From Coriobacteriia bacterium (GTDB lineage: Bacteria > Actinomycetota > Coriobacteriia > Anaerosomatales > PALSA-660), in contig JAUSBS010000118.1 in the NCBI GenBank assembly GCA_030651905.1, positions 1 through 35,231 of the forward strand: a stretch of 35,231 nucleotides of DNA, given 5' to 3'. Position 1 is the first letter of the stretch. Every line of letters begins with the position of its first letter. A program made the translations under genes and the position numbers. Of the stretch, positions 18,765-25,814 are shown piece after piece. The notes under the pieces are model-generated. The model was not told the DNA's origin, did not search any database, and saw only the letters and a list, made by a program, of their open reading frames with translations.

Positions 18765-19805
18765 CTATATCACCGGTCCCGCATGCGCGAGCCCGGCGGT
18801 CTCGTCCATGCCGAGCGCGATGTTCGCGCACTGGATCGCCTGTCCACCCGAGCCCTTGACGAGGTTGTCGATCGCGCACGCCACGACGAGCGTCCCGGAC
18901 GGTGCGTCCACCGCGACGCCCAGATGGGCACGGTTCGTGCCTGAGACCTCGCGCGTCGACGGCATCCTGCCCGCATGATGCACCGTGACGAAGGGCTCCT
19001 CGGCGTAGCGGGTCCGGTAGGCTTCGACGGCGTCGGCCGTGGTGAGGCCGCTCGTCGCTTCCAGGTACACGGTCGACAGCAGCCCCCGCGTCATCGGCAC
19101 GAGGTGCGGCGTGAAGGACACCTTCACCGGCGAGTCGGCGATCTCGGAGAGCGCGGCCACGATCTCGGGTGTGTGCCGATGTGATGCGACCTTGTAGGGA
19201 GCGATCGAGTCGTTGACCGAGCAGTAGTGGGTGGACGCCGTCGCCGACCGCCCGGCACCGGAGACGCCGCTCTTGGCATCGACGACGACCTTGGACCCGG
19301 GGATCGCCAGACCCGACTCGAGCGCGGGCGCCGCAGCGATGATCGTAGCGGTCGGGTAGCAGCCGGGGCATGCGACGAGCGAGGCGCCGAGGAGTCCCTC
19401 ACGTCCGATCTCCGGCAGGCCGTAGACCGCTGAAGGCAGCAGACCCGGCGCCGTGTGTTCCGTGTCGTACCACGCCTCGTAGACCCTCGGGTCCTTGAGG
19501 CGGAAGTCGGCGGAGAGGTCCAGTACCTTGAGCCCCGCATCGAGAAACCCAGGAGCCAGCGCCAGGGCCGCGGTGTGCGGCACTGCAAGGAAGACGACAT
19601 CGGCCACGCGCGCGAGCGCGGTGACATCGGGCTCGACGAAGGAGAGTCCACAACCGGCCAGCGCCGGATAGAGCTCCTCTACAGCGCGACCGGAGTCGGT
19701 CGCCGAGGTGACGGCTGCGATCTCGAACCCGGGATGCCCCAACAGCAGGCGCACGAGCTCGATCCCCGTGTATCCCGCTCCACCGACGACCGCGACCCTG
19801 ATCAT
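18765..19805 (-). CDS. argC: N-acetyl-gamma-glutamyl-phosphate reductase
   Basis: NADPH-dependent reduction of N-acetylglutamyl phosphate to the semialdehyde; 346 residues. The Rossmann start VAVVGGAGYTGIELVRLL (4-21) binds the cofactor. The active-site cysteine lies in ACPGCYPTA, and HRHTPEI and the C-terminal NLVKGSGGQAIQ are further family blocks. ATG 19805 has AAGGAG five bases upstream. It is the first gene of the arginine run and has its own strong promoter (19878-19906) and a short structured leader. Confidence 0.95.
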   Translation of the reverse strand: MIRVAVVGGAGYTGIELVRLLLGHPGFEIAAVTSATDSGRAVEELYPALAGCGLSFVEPDVTALARVADVVFLAVPHTAALALAPGFLDAGLKVLDLSADFRLKDPRVYEAWYDTEHTAPGLLPSAVYGLPEIGREGLLGASLVACPGCYPTATIIAAAPALESGLAIPGSKVVVDAKSGVSGAGRSATASTHYCSVNDSIAPYKVASHRHTPEIVAALSEIADSPVKVSFTPHLVPMTRGLLSTVYLEATSGLTTADAVEAYRTRYAEEPFVTVHHAGRMPSTREVSGTNRAHLGVAVDAPSGTLVVACAIDNLVKGSGGQAIQCANIALGMDETAGLAHAGPVI

Positions 19806-19826
19806 GACGCTCCTTGGGTACGCAGC

Positions 19827-19848
19827 GACCCGCCGATGTGAGCGGGCC
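19827..19848 (-). other. Hairpin in the argC leader
   Basis: GGCCCGC and GCGGGTC on the minus strand pair over seven positions (one G-U) around an eight-base loop, ending about 22 bases before the argC ATG. It leaves the ribosome-binding site free and has no T tract. A stability or translation role is possible. Confidence 0.35.
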
Positions 19849-19877
19849 GCCGAGTTGCCTTCGTATACCGTACGTTG

Positions 19878-19906
19878 ATTCTAACGTTTCATAGTATATC
19901 GGTCAA
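19878..19906 (-). promoter_or_regulatory. Promoter of the arginine operon
   Basis: The minus strand has TTGACC (19906-19901), a 17-base spacer and TAGAAT (19883-19878). Both boxes are close to the sigma-70 consensus. The surrounding AT-rich patch stands out from the GC-rich genes. The expected start is near 19871, about 66 nt before argC. Confidence 0.75.
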
Positions 19907-19911
19907 GTTGT

Positions 19912-19928
19912 ATGCGATATTTGCGCAT
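19912..19928. promoter_or_regulatory. Candidate operator upstream of argC
   Basis: ATGCG-atatttg-CGCAT is a 17-bp dyad with an AT-rich centre, five bases upstream of the argC -35. The layout is like an ARG box, but the half-sites do not match the TGAAT/ATTCA consensus, so ArgR binding is only a guess. A second weak dyad, CGTA-n5-TACG, lies near 19862-19874 at the expected start. Confidence 0.3.
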
Positions 19929-19985
19929 TTGTGGCTCACTTGATGCGCTTCGCGCCGCGCAGCCGGACACAGCGGCGTGCGCGGT

Positions 19986-20444
19986 TCATCGCGCTGCCTG
20001 AGGGGTCGCGTCGTGATCTCTGCTGCGACCGCAGTAGATGCACTCCTGACGGTGGACACAGATCACGCCGCCACATCCGGCGCACGCCCACCGCTGCCTC
20101 TCGAGCGCGACGAAGCGATCGAGCCCGACCTCCTGGATGCTCAGCAGGTTCTCTACCATGCTCATTCCGTACCTCGTGCGGTAGCGCTTGTCGAGTCGAC
20201 GCAAGCGCGGGCACGGGAACCGCGCGCACTCGAAGCAGAAGCCCGACTCGCTCGCCTGCAACGTCTCACAGTTCTTGATCAGGCACTGGACGCACGAAGC
20301 TGGCTTGCCGGCGTCGTCGCCGCTGCAGCCTTCACATACGCGCTTCGCCCGAAGGTGCCCGCTGCACAGACCACAGTCCATCCCGCAGGGCGCGATCAAC
20401 GCCGCGCAGAGCGCTTCCGGGTACGCCGTTTCCCCGAACTCCAC
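19986..20444 (-). CDS. Cysteine-rich DUF3795-like protein
   Basis: A 152-residue protein with 17 cysteines. IAPCGMDCGLCSG (17-29) matches the opening of the DUF3795 family, whose function is not established. Cysteines at 13, 20, 24, 27, 37, 40, 51, 54, 59, 70, 73 and 78 suggest several metal sites. A separate zinc-ribbon-like end has CxxC at 121-124 and 135-138. There is no signal peptide or TM segment. The start is uncertain: GTG 20444 gives the full family N-terminus but has only a weak upstream GGGG. It starts 14 bases after the pheT stop, so it is probably co-transcribed with pheST. The argC promoter follows. Confidence 0.75.
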   Translation of the reverse strand: MEFGETAYPEALCAALIAPCGMDCGLCSGHLRAKRVCEGCSGDDAGKPASCVQCLIKNCETLQASESGFCFECARFPCPRLRRLDKRYRTRYGMSMVENLLSIQEVGLDRFVALERQRWACAGCGGVICVHRQECIYCGRSRDHDATPQAAR

Positions 20445-20458
20445 TGATGATCACGCCC

Positions 20459-22873
20459 CTACGCGCGCAACTCCCCACCCAGCGCCGCCGTCGCCTTGCG
20501 CACGACCTTCTCATGCGCCGCCGACACCTCATCGTCTGTGAGTGTGCGCTCCGGGTCCCTGTATGTCAGCGAGAACGCGAGGCTCTTCTTCCCGGCCCCG
20601 ACGCCAGTGCCGCGATAGACGTCGAAGAGGCGTACTTCAGCGAGCAGCTTGCCGCCGGCCGACCGGATCGACTGATCCGCACGCTCCACCGTCACGTCCT
20701 CGGGCACGACGATGGCAAGGTCGATCTTGACCGCCGGGAAGCGCGGGATGTCGATGAACTCGCGAACCTCGCGCGCAGCCTTGAGCAGCGGCTTCATCTG
20801 CAACTCGAACACGGTGACCGGCCCGGCGCACTCGTAGGCGCCAAGTACGCTCGGGTGCACTTCTCCCAGCCATCCGACCACGTCGCCACCTACGAGCACC
20901 TCGGCGCTGCGGCCGGGCTGCAGCCATGGCAGGTCCGCCGCCCTCACGCGCCAGCGTGCGATACCGAGCTCCTCGGCCACGGTCTGGATGGCGCCTTTGC
21001 CGTCGAAGAAGTCGAGAGCCCGTGACGTGTCGCTCCAGCCCGGGTGGTCCCAAGCACCAGCGAGCACTCCAGCGAGCACGGCCCGCTCCTTCGGCTGCTT
21101 GCGGCCCGGAGAGGTCCACCACACCGCGCCCATCTCGTAGAGGTGGACGTCGGCGACGCCCTTGCGCTGGTTGTTCGATACCGCGCGCAGAAGACCCGGC
21201 AGGGTGGAGAACCGCAGGACGGACTGATCGACACTCATCGGGTTGAGCAGACGCACAGGCTGCTCGTCGGGACCGAACACCCAGCCGATGCGCTCGGCGT
21301 CCGTCGGATCCGAGAACGCCCACGTGAGCGCCTCGTTGAGACCCGCCGCGCGCAGCGCCTCTCCGACCCTCTCACGACGGCGCTGGTCGACCGTGAGCCC
21401 GCCGACGCGACCGCGGCCCGCGGGCAGAGTGGACGGCACGTTGCCCATGCCGTGGACGCGCACGACCTCCTCGATCAGGTCCGCCTCGCGCACGAGATCG
21501 GGCCGAACCGTCGGGACGGTCACGCGCAGGATGCCGCCGTCGGTCTTCACATCCAGGCTCAGCCGCTCGAGGATCCCCGTGACGGCTTCGGCCGTAAGAT
21601 CGGTGCCCAGCAGCGAGTTCACGCGAGCCAGACGCAGGTCGAGCGTGAGCGGTTCGATGGTCCGGGGGTACGCGTCGACGACGCCCGGAGCGACGGTACC
21701 ACCGGCGAGCTCCGCCATGAGCTGGGCAGCCCGGTCGACGGCCGCGACGCAGCCGTTCGGGTCCACGCCACGCTCGAAGCGCTGGCTCGCCTCCGAGATG
21801 AGCCCCAGGCGGCGGCTCGTCCGGCCGACCGACGCGGGCTTGAAGCACGCCGACTCCAGAAGGATGTCGACGGTGGCGTCCGAGACCTCGGTCGTCTCGC
21901 CGCCCATGACGCCGGCCAGCGCGATCACGCCGCTCGGATCGGTGATCATGAGCGTGTCGGCCGCAAGTTCGCGCTTCACACCGTCGAGCGTGGTGAGCGT
22001 CTCGCCGGCGCGCGCCACGCGCACACCGATGGCGATCGTGCCGTCCGCGACGCCGAGCGTGGCCGCGTCGAACGCATGGAGCGGCTGGCCCATCTCGAAC
22101 ATGACGTAGTTCGTGATATCGACGATGTTGCTGATCGGACGGGCACCGGCGGCCGTCACACGCTCGACGAGCCAGTCGGGCGACGGTCCGATCTTCACGC
22201 CCGTGATGAGACGCGCTGTGTAGCGGGGACACAGGTCGGCGTCCTCGATGGTGATCGACACGCGCTGTGCGATCGGGCTGCCGGACTCCTCGGGCTTCCC
22301 GCCGGGCAGCCGCACCGGCTTGCCGGTGACCGCCCCCACCTCTCGCGCCACGCCCGCCATCGACAGGCAGTCGGGACGATTCGGCGTGACCTCGAGTTCC
22401 AGTACCGTGTCGGCCATGCCGTGGTACTCCGCGAACGGCATCCCCACAGGCGCGTCGGCCGCCAGGATGAGCAGTCCCGAGGCGTCGGCGCCGATGCCGA
22501 GTTCGGTTCCCGAGCAGTTCATGCCCTCGCTCACGACTCCGCGCAGCTTCGCTCGCTTGATGGTCATGCCGTTGGGGAGGGTGGCTCCCAAGACCGCGAC
22601 CGGGACCTTGTCTCCGGCCTCGAAGTTCTGGGCGCCACACACGATCTGCAGCGTCTCGGGCCCCCCGACGTCCACCGTGGTCACCCACAACGTCTCGGCG
22701 TCGGGATGACGCTCCTTGGTGAGGATACGGCCGACGAAGACGCCTTCGATTGCAGCGCCGAGCGTGTGCACGGCCTCGACCTTCGTGCCGGTCATGTCGA
22801 GCAGGTCGGTCAGTGCAGCCGTGGGTAGATCCACGTCCACGAGTTCTCTCAGCCAGCTGATCGAAACGCGCAT
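20459..22873 (-). CDS. pheT: Phenylalanine--tRNA ligase beta subunit
   Basis: Beta chain of the alpha2-beta2 PheRS, 804 residues, full length. The EMAP-like tRNA-binding domain lies at about 40-150 (ERHPDAETLWVTTVD, MNCSGTELG). The B3/B4 editing region follows, with SNIVDITNYVMFE as its best-known block, then B5, a catalytic-like core, and a C-terminal anticodon-binding FDX-ACB domain (about 710-804). ATG 22873 is 30 bases after the pheS stop with GAGAGGAC upstream. No truncation or frameshift is seen. Confidence 0.96.
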   Translation of the reverse strand: MRVSISWLRELVDVDLPTAALTDLLDMTGTKVEAVHTLGAAIEGVFVGRILTKERHPDAETLWVTTVDVGGPETLQIVCGAQNFEAGDKVPVAVLGATLPNGMTIKRAKLRGVVSEGMNCSGTELGIGADASGLLILAADAPVGMPFAEYHGMADTVLELEVTPNRPDCLSMAGVAREVGAVTGKPVRLPGGKPEESGSPIAQRVSITIEDADLCPRYTARLITGVKIGPSPDWLVERVTAAGARPISNIVDITNYVMFEMGQPLHAFDAATLGVADGTIAIGVRVARAGETLTTLDGVKRELAADTLMITDPSGVIALAGVMGGETTEVSDATVDILLESACFKPASVGRTSRRLGLISEASQRFERGVDPNGCVAAVDRAAQLMAELAGGTVAPGVVDAYPRTIEPLTLDLRLARVNSLLGTDLTAEAVTGILERLSLDVKTDGGILRVTVPTVRPDLVREADLIEEVVRVHGMGNVPSTLPAGRGRVGGLTVDQRRRERVGEALRAAGLNEALTWAFSDPTDAERIGWVFGPDEQPVRLLNPMSVDQSVLRFSTLPGLLRAVSNNQRKGVADVHLYEMGAVWWTSPGRKQPKERAVLAGVLAGAWDHPGWSDTSRALDFFDGKGAIQTVAEELGIARWRVRAADLPWLQPGRSAEVLVGGDVVGWLGEVHPSVLGAYECAGPVTVFELQMKPLLKAAREVREFIDIPRFPAVKIDLAIVVPEDVTVERADQSIRSAGGKLLAEVRLFDVYRGTGVGAGKKSLAFSLTYRDPERTLTDDEVSAAHEKVVRKATAALGGELRA

Positions 22874-22903
22874 GTCGGTGGTCGTCCTCTCGGTGCGTCG
22901 CTA

Positions 22904-23965
22904 TCAGAACTGTCGCAGGAAGCGCATGTCGCTCTCCACGAAGTGGCGCAGGTCAGGTACGCCGTACTTGAGCGCGGCGATGCGCTCCGCGCCCATGCCG
23001 AAGGCGAAGCCGGAGTAGAGCTCCGGGTCGATGCCCACGTATCCGAAGACGTTCGGGTCGACCATCCCGCACCCGAGCACCTCGAGCCAGCCCGACTGCT
23101 TGCACATGCGGCACCCGGCGCCATCGCACACGTGGCAACTGACATCGACCTCCGCCGACGGCTCCGTGAAGGGGAAGAAGTGCGGGCGGAGGCGCACTTT
23201 ACGCGAGGGACCGAACATCTCGTGCGCGAAGTGCTCGAGCGTGCCCTTGAGGTCACCGAACGTGATGCCCTCGTCCACCACGAGGCCCTCGATCTGCGTG
23301 AACTGGGGAAGATGGCTCGGGTCCGCGACGTCGCGGCGATACACCTTGCCCGGCGAAAGTATGTAGATCGGCGGAGTGGTCTTCTCCATGACGCGGACCT
23401 GCACCGGCGAGGTCTGCGTGCGCAGCATCACGTCCGACTCCCCCGCCACCGCGGCGACGTCGCCCGACAGGTCCTCGACGTAGAAGGTGTCGCTGGCGTT
23501 TCGGGCGGGATGGTCCTGGGGCGTGTTGAGCGCCGTGAAGTTGTAGTAGTCCAGCTCGCATTCGGGGCCCTCGGCGACGCGATAGCCGATGCCGGCGAAG
23601 ATCTCCACGATCTCGCGGGTGACGCGCTCGATCAGATGCTGGTGCCCGGGCGCGCGGCGGCGACCCGGGAGAGTGACGTCGACGGCCTCCGCGATGAGGC
23701 GGCTCGCGAGCGCGGTCGCCGACAGCGCGGCCCGACGCTTCTCGATCGCCGCCTCCAGCGCGTCCCGGACCTCGTTGGAGGCCTTGCCGACGGCGGGACG
23801 CTCATCCGCCGACAGACCGGCCAGACCGCGCAGCACGCCCGTGAGAGAGCCCTTCTTGCCCAGGTATGCAACGCGCACGGCATCCAGCGCGGTGAGCTCA
23901 CTCGCGGCGCTGATCGCCCCGAGGCCCTCCGCGCGCAGTGCGTGCAGTTCTTCCAGGATCGACAT
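22904..23965 (-). CDS. pheS: Phenylalanine--tRNA ligase alpha subunit
   Basis: Catalytic alpha chain of PheRS, 353 residues. An N-terminal coiled coil (1-90) leads to the class II core: the HPARN segment, motif 2 around KVYRRDVADPSHLPQF (207-222) and motif 3 near GFAFGMGAERIA (319-330). Between motifs 2 and 3 are four cysteines (277, 280, 285, 288) in a CxxC-x4-CxxC arrangement before GWLEVLGCGM. This is a zinc-knuckle-like insertion found in a subset of bacterial PheS. ATG 23965 is chosen over one 12 bases upstream because GAGGAG lies four bases before it. A long hairpin sits in its upstream region. Confidence 0.96.
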   Translation of the reverse strand: MSILEELHALRAEGLGAISAASELTALDAVRVAYLGKKGSLTGVLRGLAGLSADERPAVGKASNEVRDALEAAIEKRRAALSATALASRLIAEAVDVTLPGRRRAPGHQHLIERVTREIVEIFAGIGYRVAEGPECELDYYNFTALNTPQDHPARNASDTFYVEDLSGDVAAVAGESDVMLRTQTSPVQVRVMEKTTPPIYILSPGKVYRRDVADPSHLPQFTQIEGLVVDEGITFGDLKGTLEHFAHEMFGPSRKVRLRPHFFPFTEPSAEVDVSCHVCDGAGCRMCKQSGWLEVLGCGMVDPNVFGYVGIDPELYSGFAFGMGAERIAALKYGVPDLRHFVESDMRFLRQF

Positions 23966-24005
23966 CGCTCTCCTCAAAGGTCGGCCACGCTACGTACTGT
24001 AGATG

Positions 24006-24082
24006 AAAACGGCCGAAGCTGGCTCCCGTCCTTCGAACGCTCCCGTCGGGTCGCTCGGGGACGGTGAGTCGGCTTCGGCCGT
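24006..24082 (-). terminator. Long hairpin with T tract between sipW-like gene and pheS
   Basis: On the minus strand ACGGCCGAAGC (24082-24072) and GCTTCGGCCGT (24019-24009) are perfect 11-bp complements, followed by TTTTC. Inside, CCGTCC/GGACGG pair (six), CGAGCG/CGTTCG pair (six, one G-U) and CCC/GGG close a GAC loop, so the 74 bases form one long imperfect hairpin. It lies 38 bases after the stop of the signal peptidase-like gene and about 40 bases before pheS. It could be a terminator of the upstream pair or an attenuator for pheST. The T tract is short. Confidence 0.6.
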
Positions 24083-24120
24083 GCCGCGGTAGTCCGCCGG
24101 TACACCCGGACGATGCCCGT

Positions 24121-24543
24121 CTACCGTCGTAGGTTGGCGATCGGCACGCGTCCGTAGCACCAGCGCGCGCCCGCGAGCGCGGCATGGATCGCACGCCCGC
24201 TCGGAACGACGGCGACCGTGATCCCTGCGACATCCGCCGGCGAGGCAGGCTCCGCATCGGCTGCGTCGTTGGCGTCTCCCTGGGTGCGCAACCGGCCGTC
24301 GAGCCGGACCGTCGCCACACGGTGCAGGAACGGCGCCTCGCCGGGCCGGGCCACGAGGACGACGTCGCCCTCCGTGGCTTCAGCGGCGCGCCTGTACACG
24401 ACAAGGTCCCCGGGGATCAGCGCGGGCGACATCGACCACCCTCCCACGAAGACGATGCCGAACCGCGGGACGGCCCACGCCGCGAGCGCCAGGACGGCTG
24501 CCGCGACGGCTACCCGCCGCAGCAGCCGGACCTGGACGCTCAT
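24121..24543 (-). CDS. SipW-type signal peptidase I
   Basis: A 140-residue membrane protease of the S26B (ER/archaeal/SipW) type. One N-terminal TM segment spans about 9-27. Catalytic Ser37 lies in GGWSMSPALIPGD. LHRV (His74) replaces the lysine of ordinary signal peptidase I, and QGDANDAAD (88-96) is the conserved acidic block. It is short and has no second C-terminal TM segment, unlike many SipW proteins. The ATG overlaps the stop of the TasA-like gene by one base (TGATG), so the two are coupled. SipW enzymes mature TasA/CalY-type fibre proteins, and the partner next door carries the matching signal peptide. An ordinary LepB role is unlikely because of the Ser/His motif. Confidence 0.87.
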   Translation of the reverse strand: MSVQVRLLRRVAVAAAVLALAAWAVPRFGIVFVGGWSMSPALIPGDLVVYRRAAEATEGDVVLVARPGEAPFLHRVATVRLDGRLRTQGDANDAADAEPASPADVAGITVAVVPSGRAIHAALAGARWCYGRVPIANLRR

Positions 24544-25025
24544 CAGCGCACCTGCTCCGCGTCGACGTAGAGAGTCAGCTTCGCGTAGTCACCGGCCAGC
24601 TCGTTGCCAGCCGTGGCCGGCAGGCTGACGGCGAAATCGAGCTGCTTGCGCGCGCCGGATGCCACGGTGAGTGGCGTCGTGCGAAGCGCAAGCATCGACC
24701 CGTCGTAGAGCAGCGTCCCCTCGCTCGTGACGCGAACGAGGAGCGCATCGTAGAACTCGGTGATGCCCGCCTTCTTGGCGGCCGTCACGACGAACTGTGC
24801 CGGCAGGACGCCGTCGTTGAGCACCACGACCGGCTTCGTGACGGACATGCCGGGGGCCAGGGCGTCTATCGACAGCGCTGCCGATGTCGGCTCCGTCGAT
24901 ATGGCGAACGTCCCGGCGCGGATCACGTTCTCGGGCACCTGGGCCTGCGCGGTGAAGTACGCGCCGGCCGCGCCCACCGTGAGTGCCGCGATGAGCGCGG
25001 CGACGACGAACAAGGTCTTCCTCAT
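24543..25025 (-). CDS. TasA/CalY-like exported protein
   Basis: A 160-residue secreted protein. The N-terminus has a positively charged start (MRK), a hydrophobic stretch (5-21) and GAYFTAQAQVPENVIRAGTF (21-40), which fits the SipW-cognate signal pattern (AYFT, then Asn, then a G-T/F turn). The mature part (about 135 residues) is rich in beta-strand-type Val/Thr/Leu, as expected for a compact TasA/camelysin jelly roll. There are no cysteines and no LPxTG anchor. It is shorter than Bacillus TasA (about 260). ATG 25025 is chosen because GGGAG lies just upstream and the signal starts there. The frame opens 20 codons earlier without a site. The likely function is a surface or matrix filament or spike, inferred from family and partner. 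Confidence 0.75.
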   Translation of the reverse strand: MRKTLFVVAALIAALTVGAAGAYFTAQAQVPENVIRAGTFAISTEPTSAALSIDALAPGMSVTKPVVVLNDGVLPAQFVVTAAKKAGITEFYDALLVRVTSEGTLLYDGSMLALRTTPLTVASGARKQLDFAVSLPATAGNELAGDYAKLTLYVDAEQVR

Positions 25026-25121
25026 AGCTCCCACCCCTTCGATCGATGAAGTGCCACCGAGGGTGGGCGGCGCTGACGGTGTCACGGCGATCGCGCCGCG
25101 ACAGAGGACAGCGTCGCACGC

Positions 25122-25137
25122 GGTCCTTAACGGGACC
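25122..25137. repeat. Inverted repeat upstream of the TasA-like gene
   Basis: GGTCC-6-GGACC lies about 100 bp before the TasA-like ATG, in the 150-bp gap after the GNAT gene. I found no convincing sigma-70 promoter there. The dyad could be an operator, but support is only the symmetry. Confidence 0.25.
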
Positions 25138-25175
25138 CGACCGTTTCCTGAACCGCCTCGGGCCGGAGATGCGGC

Positions 25176-25790
25176 CTACAGGTCACGCCGCATGAAGTGT
25201 ATGGCGCGATAACCGGCGCCCGCAGTCAACGCTCCGCTGCGGACGGTCCTCGTCGCCCGGAATCCGGCGCGCTCGTAGAGCTCCTTCGCCCGACCGTTCG
25301 TGTCGACGACCTCGAGGATCAGCCGCTTGGCGCCTTCCTGGCGCGCGCCGTCGGCAGCAGCATCGAGCAGCGCGGATCCGACACCGCGGCCCCTTGAACC
25401 GGCCGCGACGGCGAGTACCTCGACGCGGCGAGTACCGGGTCGCCGGGGCGCGGCGGCGACCTCCAGCAGCGAGTATGCCCAGCGAGTCAGCGCTCCGGGC
25501 AGACCGAACTCCCGCCGCAGGACTGCGAACGGTATGTGGAAGAACGGCCGACCCGGTGCCGCGACGCCCGCGACGCCGATCAACGAGCCGTCCCGCGCCG
25601 CTGCGACCAGTGCATGCTCGCGCGAGATGCCTGACGTGACGAGCCGCACCAGCTGCTCCTCCGACCTCGGCCGCAGTTCATGCGCGATCTTCTCGGCGAA
25701 GGCCTCGATGAGGATCGCCACCGCTGCCGGAACATCGCCGGTCGCCATGCCTTGCGATATGCGCACACCGTCCACGGCGACTCCCCGCAT
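25176..25790 (-). CDS. GNAT family N-acetyltransferase
   Basis: A 204-residue protein with the acetyl-CoA fold. Motif A appears as VEVLAVAAGSRGRGVGSALL (123-142), with the pyrophosphate loop SRGRGVGSA, and motif B as VVDTNGRAKELYERAGF (161-177). The substrate is unknown. The start is ambiguous: ATG 25790 has no clear ribosome-binding site, while GTG 25775 has GGGGAG about five bases upstream and loses only five residues. It follows the ATPase stop by 24 bases on the same strand and may be co-transcribed with it. The end is 150 bases before the TasA-like gene. Confidence 0.85.
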   Translation of the reverse strand: MRGVAVDGVRISQGMATGDVPAAVAILIEAFAEKIAHELRPRSEEQLVRLVTSGISREHALVAAARDGSLIGVAGVAAPGRPFFHIPFAVLRREFGLPGALTRWAYSLLEVAAAPRRPGTRRVEVLAVAAGSRGRGVGSALLDAAADGARQEGAKRLILEVVDTNGRAKELYERAGFRATRTVRSGALTAGAGYRAIHFMRRDL

Positions 25791-25814
25791 CCGCGCGGCC
25801 CGCTCCGGGGGCGA

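Noticed and set aside
16708-18978. Long open plus-strand frame antisense to argB and argJ
   Set aside because: It is a shadow of high-GC codon bias: no recognisable domain, Arg/Asp/His/Val-rich composition and full overlap with well-identified genes. The same holds for the long open frames opposite the first PBP (3202-5349), argF and thrS.
24086-24121. T-box riboswitch for pheST, suggested by GGGTGTACCGGCGG and TACCGCGG strings before the long hairpin
   Set aside because: The obligatory TGGN bulge sequence that pairs with the tRNA end is not present in either string, and the space before it is filled by the sipW-like gene, leaving no room for a stem I with a specifier loop.
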